Of a stretch of 64,000 nucleotides of DNA, positions 45,228-57,355 are shown piece after piece. Source of the stretch: Macrotrachela quadricornifera (Eukaryota > Rotifera > Eurotatoria > Philodinida > Philodinidae); NCBI GenBank assembly GCA_022393335.1, contig JAJEKB010020467.1, positions 29,453-93,452 on the forward strand, given 5' to 3'. The position numbers were made by a program, and so were the translations under genes. The first letter of the stretch is position 1. Each line of letters opens with the position of its first letter. The notes under the pieces were generated by a model. It saw nothing but the letters and a program-made list of their open reading frames with translations, had not been told where the DNA came from and made no database searches.

Positions 45228-46844
45228 ATGTCTGATTATTTACAAGCAAAAATTATCTCGGAAGATGAATATTATCATGCTTTATACCAAATACAAAATA
45301 TTCCATCAAAACTTACAGGAAAGAAACGACAAAATTTTCGACAAAAACTCAAAAAATAAATCAAAGAATATGAATACAACATCAAATATACTCGTTTCAA
45401 TCCTCTCCCATACATACCTTATTACGTAAACAGAACAACACCAGAATCAATTTTACAACAACTTATACAAGCATCAACTACTTCAATGGAATTTACATTA
45501 GACACAGAGTCTATGAAGGTATACAAAGCACCCAATCGTCCATCTTTAATTCAAATTCAAATACTTTTACCACATGATTTATTGTTAGTAATCATCTTTG
45601 AGATAATTCACTTACCTCCTGGTTATTCAACAGAATTTTCATTAATTAAAAAGCTATTTACAATTATATTTTCAAATGAAAAATTATTATACATTTGGGG
45701 TACAACGGAAGAATTACTTCCATTTACGTCATGTAATCTTTTTACATGTACACAAATTAACTCGATTCGATTCATCAATTTGCAAGATACATATAAGTCA
45801 TACTACCAAGAAAAACATCCACATTATTATCGTACAATTGAAACTCCTAATCTTACAACAAATGAATGTATATGTGAAGAATGTATTGGAAAACAAAGAT
45901 CTGAACCGTGGTCCCTCCAAGACGCTGTTGGACGTTCATTAAATGAATATTTATCAAAAATTTTTATCGAAGGTGATTTTCATATTGGATTGGACAAAAA
46001 GTTATTTGATTCAAATTCAAATCCAGAACAAGAGCAATATCGACAAGCACTGACCACGTATGCTTTACATGATTGTCTGGCAATGCAGAGAATTATTGTC
46101 TTCTTGAAACAAAACAATTTTCAATTTCAACAAGCAGCTGAACAAATTATCGAAACAGAATTTAATTTACATTCACCAACACATTCAAATGATAATGATT
46201 ATGATGATATTTTTATATTCGAACAACAAAATACTTTACCAAAACGAGCTCGAACAAGAGTATCGAATGAAAATACTCGTACAAATGAACCACGTGCACC
46301 ATCTATTTCACCTCTTGAAGAAAATCATGAACAAACAAAAGAAGATGAAACAAATGCACAAAATTTAGAACATGAAGTTCCATTAATTGATTTGAACAGA
46401 TACCCGGTAAAACGGGAATCGAGTAGAATCAATCAATATCAAGAAGAAATACCTGAACAACATGCACAATTATCTGAATATGAACGAAAAATTATACACA
46501 ACAGAAGCTGCACACTTAAACAACGTCGTCGATATTATCAAAATGAAATTATATTCAACAACATCGATCGAAGATTTACAATATCACAAATCAAAACAAT
46601 TCTTAAACGAAGTAATATTCCGATCAACAATGTTAAACCAATTAGAGATCACCGAAGACAAACGATTACTTTACATGTTGCTGTACGTGAACCAAAGAAC
46701 ATCATCGAATACGAAACAAGTACAAGAAATTTCTTCTCATCGCAACATTACAAAGAATTACAACAAAGTGGTGAATTACCTGGACGACATCGACATGAAC
46801 GACAACATCATAATCAACATCGAAATCATCATCATCGTCGATAA
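45228..46844 (+). pseudogene. ORF3: DEDDy 3'-5' exonuclease-like protein (one stop)
   Basis: Starts at ATG 45228; a single TAA at codon 44 (45357-45359) interrupts a frame otherwise open for 538 codons. The exonuclease core runs from codon 87: LDTES (Asp92, Glu94; Exo I), an EPWSLQDAVGRSLNEYLSK helix as in RNase D/WRN-type enzymes, and YALHDCLAM (Tyr278, Asp282; the Y-x3-D of Exo III in the DEDDy group). The Exo II Asp is not clearly placed. A CIC..C cluster precedes the core helix. The C-terminal 250 residues are acidic, then basic, ending in a His/Arg-rich tail, perhaps nucleic-acid binding. By family the activity would be 3'-5' exonuclease on DNA or RNA. There is no signal peptide or membrane segment, so this is not an envelope. 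Confidence 0.75.
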
Positions 46845-47029
46845 TAACAACAACAAAAAAAAAAAAACACTTTTTCATTTTTATTATATTTTTTTTCTCT
46901 TCTTCTATATGTTGTTATCGTGAATCTCGTTTTTTCTTTTTCCTTTAATTGTAATCTTTCATGCATATTTCTTTTTTTCTCTTACTCCTTGTGAACTCAT
47001 CTTTTCAAAATGTAAAACATTTTTTTTTC

Positions 47030-47042
47030 AAACAAGAGAGTA
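47030..47042 (+). promoter_or_regulatory. polypurine tract
   Basis: aacaagagagta immediately before the 3' LTR, preceded by a T-run, as expected for plus-strand priming. Confidence 0.6.
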
Positions 47043-47204
47043 TGTTAGGGCGACGTGATGTCGCCCTGCACACTCATTTATATTCTTTCTCGTCTCTCTC
47101 TTGATCTCTCGTTATATATACACCGTTTTCTATATTGGTTAGTTAGAGAAATAAACGAAGGACGAAGATCGTCCACATCATCACCAGTCATCATCACTCT
47201 AACA
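47043..47204 (+). repeat. 3' LTR
   Basis: Matches the 5' LTR except for about five substitutions and one missing G. Followed by the GTTGG duplication. Confidence 0.9.
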
Positions 47205-47442
47205 GTTGGAAAAGTTTTACAGATTTTTTTATGCGTTGAAGGGAAGCTACGGCAGATTCTGCAGGTCTACTCTCTATTAATTATCTTTAAAAAAAAACAA
47301 TGAGAAACGTGTTTTTTATTATGTTTTAACTGAGTGTTAATGGCTTACAATCGTAGTTTCCTGTTTTGCGTTTAAATGCGTTTTTCTAAATGTTTATCTA
47401 ACTGTAATGCACAACATTAATCTAATTTAATGATATATTTAT

Positions 47443-49638
47443 ACAAGTAGCGCTCATCCTACGGATTCGCTGACCCTTTTCTGAAAGAAAATTTAGTGTG
47501 ATTATCATTCCAAACAATTTTCATTTGGATATCTTATATCTCAATCTCCTTGATTGCATGAAAGCTACCAGACAAACACTCACTTTAGCAATGATCGTTT
47601 TATAGAAATATCCCTATATAGATTCATACGTAAATGACAAGAAAATCTCAAGTTCGAGTTCTTTGACTTTAACTGAGATTGATCAAGTCTAATACAGATA
47701 TTTGACCGTATTCCGTGGTTGGAACGTCATATATTCTAATCCTGAACTCTGACTTGTTTGAACAAAACTAAGAGACAAACATTCATGTCTTTTTAAGCGC
47801 AATATTTATCGATATAAGACTGTTTCTTTAAGAAAACAAAATTAGATACGGTTCAGACGTTTCAGTTTGTTCATCAAGTTCAGTAGCATGATTAGGTGGC
47901 GATCATTCCAAACCAAAATTCCATGAAAAAATATCTTTTTTCAAACTTAAGAATTCCGGACAGCTTAAAGTTTTAGGACGACACGACTTCATATCTATTT
48001 CTGCTTACGCTACAATAAGCAAATAACACTGTCACTATGCCCAACTCCTTTACTGAATATATTGTTACATAAAATGTCTAATAAAGAATTATTTTTGCTC
48101 AAGAATCAAGTTATTTGAGAATCTATTAAGGCATTTCAAATCTCACTTAATGGACTTATGATAAAGTTTTTCAATGCACGACTAGTCGTTCGTCGGCCTC
48201 CCTCCGGTCGGCCACTCACGACTAGCCGTTTCCATGTACGCTTTGTTTTCCTATCTGTTATCTGTCATATTAGGATTCTCATTTGCGCAAAAGTAGCTTA
48301 CTCCTAACATATCGATACGTAATCCGAAACTTCCAACACCCAGATAACATTGTGTAATTTTAATCACTTTTCAATTTCTTTTTTATTTTTACAAAGTGAT
48401 ATTTTGCCGGATTCATTATCAAATAAGATTAATTAGGCTCCTTGAAAATTCACTTAAATTACTTGAGACTTATTTCAAAACTATGCTTTGAAATAACGTT
48501 CTAGGTCAACGTCTAGTCGTTCCCATATTTAACACCGCTACATCCTTCAATATTAGTTTAGGTTTGAACCGAACTGATGCATCGCGTTTTAATTCTTCTC
48601 AAAAAGTTACTAGACATTTGTTAATACACTCATTAAGGAGCTAATAAAGGAAAACTATTCGAAAACTGCTACCAATAGAGTACATTACATTGTGATCTAA
48701 GAAAAATCTTTGTCTATGTTAAATGTTATTTTAAGAGCGATGTCTATGAAGACGCAACAATACGACATCAAGCAACCACTTCGTTCTTTTACATACTTTT
48801 GTATAAATCTTACTCAAAACTCTGACGTATGGTAATGTACAAAGAAAAATGTTTCTATTAGAGTCAATGTCGAACATGGATCATGACCTTCGATTATTCT
48901 TAATTCAAGCTTAAGATAGAACGATGTTTATTAAAAAACCTAAGCAATAGATTAAAACAGCTCTTATTCACTGCCAATTCGGATTTTCTGCACTTGACAA
49001 CGGTCAGTCAAGTTTTATCAAAAACTATGATTTATTCATTTACCATTAATTAATAACAAACAATATTGAAAAACTAACATCAGACTTGAGTTTCCCATAG
49101 CAACTTATCTTTGGTGACTTTTTACTAGAGACAGTTCATGTTATTGATTATTAATTATTTGGTAAAACCCATTCAGTGTTGATTTATCGATCTTCAGTTA
49201 TCTTGAATCAAACTTTTAAAGATAAATAACAAAACGAACTATGAATTGTTTATTTACTTATTATTAACCTCGAATTTGACCCGAGATTCGAATTTTATAC
49301 CTTCGATAACCCTTCGTTGAGTTTTCTTATAGTTATAGACCATCACAAGTTTTAAATATTAATCTAGACGACGCCATTTTTTGATTGAGATAAATACACA
49401 AACATACCGACAAACTTTAGAAACAAGCATATCTGTAAAACTACAAACTTATTTTATGCTATATGAACCTTGCTTCAGTTCGGGAAACAAATCGTCATAT
49501 CCTTAGAAAAAAACATTTTGTAACCAAAAATTCCTTTAAAATTTTTCCAAAAACTAGTGCTATCGATCGATTTCTCGATCCAGACAATCTTTGATCAAAC
49601 TCTATAAAAAATGTTTATTTTTTAGTCTTTTTTTAAAT
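47443..49638. repeat. non-coding tandem unit 1 (about 2.2 kb)
   Basis: Begins with acaagtagcgctcatc and is alignable by eye over much of its length with unit 2 (49639 onward). Shared landmarks: 'aaaatgtctaataaagaatt', the GC-rich hairpin, 'tagagtacattacattgtg…', 'atgtctatgaagac' and 'gacagttcatgttattgatta'. No open frame above about 60 codons on either strand. Strong divergence indicates an old duplication. It contains one full and one collapsed hairpin copy. Confidence 0.75.
48179..48230. repeat. GC-rich hairpin module 1
   Basis: Imperfect palindrome CGACTAGTCG…CGACTAGCCG around an inner ggcctccctccggtcggcc stem-loop. It stands out from A/T-rich surroundings. A half copy (gtctagtcgtt) is at 48511-48521. 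Confidence 0.8.
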
Positions 49639-51830
49639 ACAAGTAACGCTCGTCAGAGATAACTCACTTAACCCTCGACTGAATTCATTCTATCTATTTC
49701 GAGAATCATTTGTAAATAAATGGTCGACAAATATGACGCTGTAGCCACCTCATTGTGAACCAAGCTCCTACATTTCATGTTTTCTAAAACCAAAACTATC
49801 AATCTTAGATACGAAAAATATCAAGCACCCACAATTTTCTCATCATAGATAACATTTTTTGACTTTTCTGATGCATTGATAGAGTGTGAACATGAGTCGC
49901 CTGGACTAAAGTTTAACTGGAGTTCATAATGAAAAACTGAGACAAAACGTAACGTTCCCATTAATTTCAGCTAAGTTACTTTAGCCTGACCTTGTATTCT
50001 GAGCAAGCACGCACACACAGAATTATGTTTTTCATATAACTCCCCCTCTCAGACAAGAAAACAGCAATACAATATTTCGCCCCAACTTTTCATTGGGATT
50101 TCCGGTAGCATTTATTCGTTACGATCTCCGAATATAAGAAAAAACGCATACTGTTCAGAACTAAGTGAACAGAAATTTGGGATGATAACAAGCAAATAAC
50201 ACCATAATAGGATTCAGAAGTCCTTTAATAATGAATAGGTCATTTTTACATCAAATGTCTAACAAAGATTTATTTTACCTGATGAATCGAATCATTCACC
50301 ATTTTCTTAAAGTTCCTCAACTCTCATTTATTATACTTACGATAAAGCTTTTCAATTAACGTCTAGTCGTTCGTCGACCTCCCTCCGCTCGGTCACTCAC
50401 GACTAGCCGTTTGCATATTTAACGCCACTATATCGATCGATATTAGTTCAGCTTTGATGTTAATGGATGCATCTCATCTAAATTCCTCCCAATAAGCTTG
50501 GCATTTGTGAGTACGCTGGTTAAGAAGAAACTAAAAAAGGACTATTTAAGAATTGCTACAATAGAGTACAACACATTGTAGTCTAGGAAAGAGTTTCCTC
50601 TATTTTGGAATATAATTTTACGAGTAATATCTATGAAGACTGAACAACAGAACTTCAAACAGTCGCTTCATTTTTTACATGTTTTTCTGCAAATCTCACT
50701 CAAAGATCTAAAATATAACAATCAATAAAGAAAACTGTTTATATTAGAATCAATATCAAACATAGATTCACGACCCTTGAATATCCGTGAGTCAAGCTTG
50801 GAACAACAAACAGTTCATCAGAGAAAGGTAAGAAATAGATCGCAAACATTTTTACTGACTTTGAATTCGTAATTTCCGTGGTCGATAACGATAAGTCAAG
50901 TTTTATTAGAAACGATGATTTACTAATTTATCATTATTTAATACCTACCACTATTGAAAAACTAACTCAAGATTTTGATTCCTCATAGTCAATTGTCTCT
51001 AGTGAAGTTTTACTGGGGACAGTTTATATTATTTCTTATTAATTATTTGGCAAACCAACTCAGTTTTCATTTATTGATCTTTAACTATCTTGGATCAAAC
51101 TTCTTAGGAAAAAAAGTAAAACTAATAACTAATTGTTTGGTAACTTATTACTAACGACAAATTTGACTCCCAATGCGAATTCTTTACCCTCCATTACCCT
51201 TCATATAATTTTATACTAGAATATCATAAGCTTTTGATATTAATCTAACTGATAACATTTTTAGATTTGCTTGAATACAGAAAGATACAGAGAAACTTTA
51301 GAAGAGAGCATACCTCTATAACTACAAACTTATTTTATGTTATATGACCTCTCCTCGAATTCACGAGACAAATCGTTATTTCGTAAAAAAGCCTTCTTTT
51401 ACTAAAAAAATTATTTAAAAAAATTCAAAAATTATTGGTACCATTCGATTGCTTCATCCCGAAAACTTTTACTAAAACGTTAAGATTCGATTTTTTCAAA
51501 GTTGAGATTTCTTGTTGATTTATCTAAGAACATGTTTTTTTGACTCTTGAACTGACAGAAACAAATAAACGCATTTCACTTTTTTCCCTATCACTCCCTC
51601 TTCAGTCGAAGAAATAGTAAATCTATAAACTTTTGAAACTTAGTCGCACTAATTCATTACTTGCCTTTCAAAGTACTTTGGTCAAATTTTATAAAAAAAT
51701 TCATTTTTTTTTTCGGTTAAAAAATTGTTTGTTACGAGATCATAAAAAACTAATAGTACCATTCGATTCCTCGGCCCCAAAAACCTTTTGGTCAAACTTT
51801 TTAAGAGAAATTATTTTTTTTTAAAAATAG
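49639..51830. repeat. non-coding tandem unit 2 (about 2.2 kb)
   Basis: Begins with acaagtaacgctcgtc, 2,196 bp after unit 1. Same order of landmarks as unit 1. The last 450 bases contain a further internal repeat (…ggtaccattcgattgcttcatcccgaaaa… at about 51457, …agtaccattcgattcctcggccccaaaaa… at about 51755). The 63-codon frame at 51633-51824 falls in this repeat and is not regarded as a gene. Confidence 0.7.
50360..50411. repeat. GC-rich hairpin module 2
   Basis: cgtctagtcgttcgtcgacc…cactcacgactagccgtt, matching module 1 with few changes, although the surrounding unit sequence has diverged far more. Confidence 0.8.
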
Positions 51831-53311
51831 TCATTTTTTTTCGTAAAAAAAATTTTTGGTACAAGATCATAATTTGATTGTAAAAGAATAAAATTTATCT
51901 AATTAAATATTTCAGAATCCTCTATATTATTTAAATCATCAAATATATCATCACTATCATCACCTTTTATTGATTCATCACCACATTCATCCTGTCGACG
52001 TAGAGGTTCTATTGCTACCGGAAAGATCCCTTTAAGCAACATTCCAGAGGGCAGCTAGTCGTTCGTCGGCGTCCCTTCAGGATGCCACTCATGGTTAGCC
52101 GCCCCTATTTAGCTGTACATATCCAGATGATCGCCCATTTTAGTTTTCAAACTTCTCAATTAACTTTGGCTTTGTAAGAAAAATTGTGAAATTTATAATC
52201 AAACAATTTGTATTACGAAACTGCAAAAATCAAACTTTGTCGTGAAACACTCGTTAAAGTTTAACTTTTCGGCTACTCTTAAATACCTTAACTAATCTTA
52301 CCTATTCTCAACCAAACCATGTTCTTTTGACTGTAGAGCATTTCCTGACATGATGCTTATTAACCTTCAACTGCCACAAACAAACCCACAATTGCTTTTC
52401 AGTTTTATTCATATGATCCTTCTTTTAGTCGAGCGAATACTAAACTGATATCAGATTCGGATTCTTGATCCTCGATAGTCTTTAGTAAAGCGCAATCAAA
52501 ACAAGTGACTGATGCTGCCTATACATCAGTGCGTCCATACTTTATCCTATGAATATCTATTACTAATTGTCTTTTCAGAGATACTGCATGCATAAGAAAA
52601 AACAATGCACGTTCTAACGATAATTATTAGTTTTCTTCTTTTTCCTAGTGCCAGGGCTAGTCCACCCTGAGTACACCAGTAATGAAAAAACCAAACAATT
52701 CTAATGATGATGTAAACTATTATTAATTTTCATCTAAACCTGTAAAATGAATGTAATCATGAATTTTGAGATAGAAATTTTGCACAATAAACCATTTATC
52801 GATAGATATAAAAATGATTACAGATTGAATATTTTTTAACGTGTTGCCATAATAACACATACAACTAACATCTAGTATTTGGCTTGTTCAGCTGTTTCTA
52901 GCGGAAGAACCATTTTCAGAGTATCGGCGAATTATTTACTCAGTACAAGTCTATTATGCGTCTCTCATACATCAATGCACTGAGCCTATGCTCATATACA
53001 CTGAAGTAGTCATGGTTGTGCCCATGCCATTTCTCTCTCTTACGTACAGCCTGTTCATCATCTCTCCCAACATTTTTGATTTGATATTCTGTTTTTTCCT
53101 TGGTACATGTATATAACGATACTACTTCACTCTGTGTTCATTTCTCTTACTCAATCCTTTCGTTAACGGTATGTTTGCCTCCCACCTGACTCAGACTCAG
53201 ATTTCGTATCTATCAAACATATCCGGCTGTATCCCAAGCGCCTGGAAACATAGATGGTCAGAATCCGGACCAAAAATAACCTTAGTGGACCGAATTGCGG
53301 ACCAAAGAAAT
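51831..53311. other. mostly featureless; contains hairpin module 3
   Basis: A third, more diverged copy of the hairpin lies at 52052-52101 (agctagtcgttcgtcggcg…ccactcatggttagccg). No gene is recognised. Short exclusively Asp/Glu-poor frames only. Confidence 0.5.
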
Positions 53312-53501
53312 CTGATTGGCTGATTTGCCCCCCCCCCCCTCAAATCCTATTGGTTGAAACCACAATGTCAAAAAACCTGATTGGCTGCGTCGGCTCCAGC
53401 GAAAACGCGAAGGATGATGAAGATCGATGATTTGCTATGCGGATAGTCTTAATTTACGACGATAATGTTTTTTCGACCTTCTAGCTCGCTCCTGATTGGC
53501 T
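53312..53501 (-). promoter_or_regulatory. cluster of four CCAAT boxes (NF-Y-type promoter)
   Basis: ATTGG (inverted CCAAT) at 53315, 53349, 53380 and 53495, three of them in the extended form ctgattggct that matches the NF-Y preference. The first three are spaced 34 and 31 bp, the spacing seen in NF-Y-driven promoters. A C-run of about 12 bases separates the first two. The sequence is locally GC-richer, with a CpG-containing stretch (cgtcggctccagcgaaaacgcg). No gene start could be attached to it. Confidence 0.45.
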
Positions 53502-55178
53502 TGGACAAACACACAAACGTTTTTAAAGGTTTTTATGAAGCCTATAACCCTTTCTTTCAGAAAAGGGAATATAAGAGATGTAGTACTATAAATAATACAC
53601 ATTTGTACAGTTCGAAAATTAAACTTCGATATTAAAATAAAAAACTCTAAAATAATACATTCATTGTTAACTAACCACAAAAAAAATACAAGGTATTGAG
53701 AAAAATTTTCCATTTGATTATACTTTGTAGAGTTTGTTTTTCGGTGATAACTTTCGTGAAAAAAATACTTTTGATTTGATTGAAATATTAGGATGTTATA
53801 TTCAAACTATTAAACACTAAAATTTGAAACGTCCCAAAACATTTCGTAAGATAATTTGTTTTGTGAATATCTCTACGTAAACAAATGATAAAATGTTAAT
53901 TTTCTTTTAAAAATTTGTAAGAATAAATATTTAATCTTTTCTTCCTAATGGTTTCTCTGATATTGAAAATGAAAAAGAAAAATGTGATAATGCAACTTCT
54001 CATCATATTTATCATAAAGAAAAATTGGAAGACTTATAGTTTGTATGTATCATGGCTTAAGAAAATGATTGTATCATGACATGTTTTTTTTCAAAGCATT
54101 TACTACCGAAACCTCATTAAAATCTATGTTAATAATTTATATTACAATCATAGAAGTCTTCCAAACATTTTTATTATCATTTGAGAATTTTTTAATACTG
54201 GAATTTGTTTTTCTTATTATATTTAATTTTGAAGAATTAATTGAATTCTACAAAAAAAGCGTTTTTTTAGACATTTTAATGCTCTAAAAGTTTTGATTTC
54301 ATATTAAAAAAATGTCGCTTTTGACTTTCTATTAATAACCGTATTTAATTCATGTATTGATCTCCAATCGTGCGTTGAAATGTGTTTTTTTTTATATTTC
54401 TGCCTGTCTGGATAAATCAAACTAAGCTTGGATAGTTAAAATACACAATTAAGGATAAAAAACAAATGTAGGACAATTTTTGACATTGACTGTAAAGGAT
54501 AAATATGTTTAAATATTTTTATTTTCATTTTTTTACATATTATTCATTGTAATTTTGTTCTTATTATTTATATTAATTTTTTCTCTTCAATTTATTCAAT
54601 AATTGAAAAGGTAAACATTAGTTTTAATGATATTTGTGAATTTCATAAAAACTTTTTATTTTTAACTATATGAAAACATTTTTCTATTTTCTATTTTGAT
54701 GAAAAAAGAATCTAATACGATTTAATAAACGATTAAATCTTTTTTTTTATAACTTCGTTAAATTATGTGTTCGCGATAGTTATCCAGAATTGTGATATGT
54801 TTAATAATAGAAAAAAACTTTTGCTTCTTCTTTAATGTTTTCTTGTTTTGTCTGTAGAATATAGTATTTGAATTAATTTTGAGCCTAGAAAAACATATTG
54901 ATTAAGAATGTTTTTCTTCAAATGAATCCCGAAACTCTTTTTTAAGAGTTCTATTAGTAGATTCCAATTTATAATATTTTTACATTAGAAAATAAATTAA
55001 TATAATGATGAAAATGCTCATCAAACAAAAAAAATTCAAGAATTATTTTCCATCATAAAAAATATCTAATGCCATTGCAGAGTTTTGTATTCATTGGTAA
55101 GTTATGTTTAACTAAGATTTTTAAATTTAATAATATTTAAAAAAATGAAGTTATTTTATATTTATGAAGATATTTACT
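53502..55178. other. A/T-rich intergenic region
   Basis: Nothing recognised. Frames at 53435-53713 (-) and 54069-54287 (+) are Phe/Ile/Leu-rich without motifs. Confidence 0.45.
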
Positions 55179-56047
55179 TAGGTTTGACTAAAACTTCTGC
55201 CACCATTAAATAAAAATCTAATGGTGCAAAGATATTTTAAGTTTTATTTTATCAAATGTTGTGGATAGTTGCTATGATTATTTATATCAAGTTGAATCCT
55301 TTGGACATAATTTATTAAAAGTTTTTTTTTAATCTTTTTTTCTTCAAAAAATTTTAGGCACGCTGGATACTACATGAGCTAATCATATTTCATCTATTTA
55401 ATCGATTAAACTTCTTTCAATAGAATTACTTAATCAAATATTAAGTATAGCGAATATGACTCCTGTGACATTATATTAATGTCTTCTATCAAATAATTAA
55501 TAACATCAGATGAGTATGAAGTCAACGATCATCTTCAAACAATTTTGTACATTTTGTTTGTTTCCATATTTCATTTACAAAAAGGGTTCAGATAATTTTC
55601 AATATAATACTTGTGATCTATAGCCTCACCTTTATCTACACTAATGACTATTGGATTTAATGAATATACTAAACAAAGTTTAGCTTCACATTTGTCTTCA
55701 TGAGCAATAGTCTCTGATAATTCATCTTCAATAAGGCACTTACCATCAGATGTCTTATGACTAGTCTATCTAAAGTAAAACCATATCCCATTCCTATTAA
55801 TGCTAGAATGCAATTGGAATGATTGAACAAAATTCCACTAAATTTTTCCAAAAAATCAAATATGATTAGCTCATGTAGTATCCAAGGTACCTAAAATTTT
55901 TTGAAGAAGAAAATATTAGAAAAAAATTTTAATAAATTATGTCTTCAAGGATTCAACTTGATTTAAATAATTATGGCAACGATCTTCAACATTTGATAAA
56001 GTAAAACGATTTTTATTTAATGGTAACAAAAATTTTGGCCAGACCTA
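55179..56047. mobile_element. Tc1-like foldback element, 869 bp
   Basis: The left arm (taggtttgactaaaacttct … caaaaaattttaggcac … tactacatgagctaatcat, to about 55390) is mirrored by the right arm (atgattagctcatgtagtat … ccagaccta, 55858-56047). Ends in TA on both sides. The end sequence TAGGTCTGGCCAAAATTTTT resembles Tc1-type ends. The central 460 bp has a 60-codon minus frame (55669-55851) without transposase motifs. Confidence 0.75.
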
Positions 56048-57355
56048 AATATTTAGAGAATTCTATGCAATTTTAATTGTAGAAGATACTATAATCACTA
56101 AAAAGAAAATCATCTTCATATCGATTTTAGTAAATAAAATTGACAAATTTGGCCACCTCCACTTATATGACTTTGAATGTATTTGTATTTTACTAATAAT
56201 TTCATGTATGAATGTACCAAGACCAAGAGTTTCGATTTGATCTTGGTTTATTCACAATCAACACTGGTATCAGCGAAGCGGAATTAGACATTCTATGATG
56301 AAAAATAGATTAAAGGTTAAAAAAACATCGCGGAGTCGAATAATTACTTGAAAATATGACAAAATAAATGCGGAAACTTCGGATTTAAATCCGAGAGTTA
56401 TGTGTACTTCAAAAAGCGAATAAGACAGATGAGTTATTCAAGAATGTATCGAGTAGAGCCTGTCGGGTCCAGATCTGAAAATTTTAAGTTGATCTAGTCT
56501 AGGCAAGTTCTGAGTCTGTAAATTTTTATTGATTAGAAAAAATATTCACTATACACAATAATTCTTGCTTTGATTTTCTTTAGTTTTTGCTTATTTTCTT
56601 CATAAAACGGTGAATTTATTTATGAATAAGTTAGGATTTTGTATTTATTACAACGGTACTCATTATGATCCTCTTTTATCTTTTCAAAATAACCCTCAAC
56701 AACTTCTACCATGCTTTGACCTAATTAACATGTGTTTATAATATGAAATATAATTTGAAACAAGCTTTAATTAAAAGAGAAAATTTTATTTATGCAGAAA
56801 AATAAAGTCTTCGGAACTAACTCCTTGCCACATCTTATTTGGCAAAAAGAGGACATCCGTACAGCCTAAGGGACAGTTCCTTAATGCGCTCAATGATGAA
56901 TTTTTTTTAGACAGATTGATCAAAATCAATCTATCGTGAACTTCACTTTTCGAGTACATAAAAATAATGTTGGCTCTATCGACAAAAAAACGAATATCGC
57001 ACAGACACACTATTAAGGAATATGGCTTTTTCATGGTTTTTTGCAAGTGTGATATTGAATAAATATTAACCATAGCATATCATTTTATAGCTCTTAACGA
57101 GTTCTATGTACTCTGAAAAAATTGGTATTGATAATATGGAAAACAAACAAATATCACACTGACGCATTATCAAGATATATGAGTTTTTCATAGTTTTTCG
57201 ACACTGTGATACAGAGGAAATCTTGTCCGCAACCTATTTATACCTAGAACTTCGCGTTACTTTGCAGCCCATGAAATTCTCTATCTAATGGTATATGATA
57301 GTTGAAGTTTTATTCTGATTATGATAATCTTTTCTTTAAAGAAAATTAAAAAACC
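56048..57355. other. no gene; short diverged repeats
   Basis: The phrase 'ggaatatggctttttcatggtttttt' (about 57016) recurs diverged at about 57177 (atatgagtttttcatagttttt). The 95-codon minus frame 56786-57073 covers the first copy and has no motif. Confidence 0.4.

Larger units (their letters stand above)
38934..47204 (+). mobile_element. Ty3/gypsy-type LTR retrotransposon with third ORF
   Basis: 8,271 bp, complete at both ends: 163- and 162-bp LTRs (TGTTAGGG…TCTAACA) with a 5-bp target duplication GTTGG (38929-38933 and 47205-47209). Order: LTR, primer-binding site, gag, protease, reverse transcriptase, RNase H, integrase, spacer of about 950 bp, third ORF with a DEDDy exonuclease-like domain, polypurine tract, LTR. 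The LTRs differ by about five substitutions and one indel, so the insertion is not brand new. Several in-frame stops and two frameshifts disable it. No envelope gene is seen. Confidence 0.9.

Noticed and set aside
45228..46844. Envelope-like third ORF
   Set aside because: No signal peptide, no membrane helix, no cysteine-rich ectodomain; exonuclease motifs explain it better.
53435..53713. 92-residue minus frame next to the CCAAT cluster as the gene it drives
   Set aside because: Hydrophobic low-complexity translation of A/T-rich DNA; it overlaps the CCAAT boxes rather than starting downstream of them.
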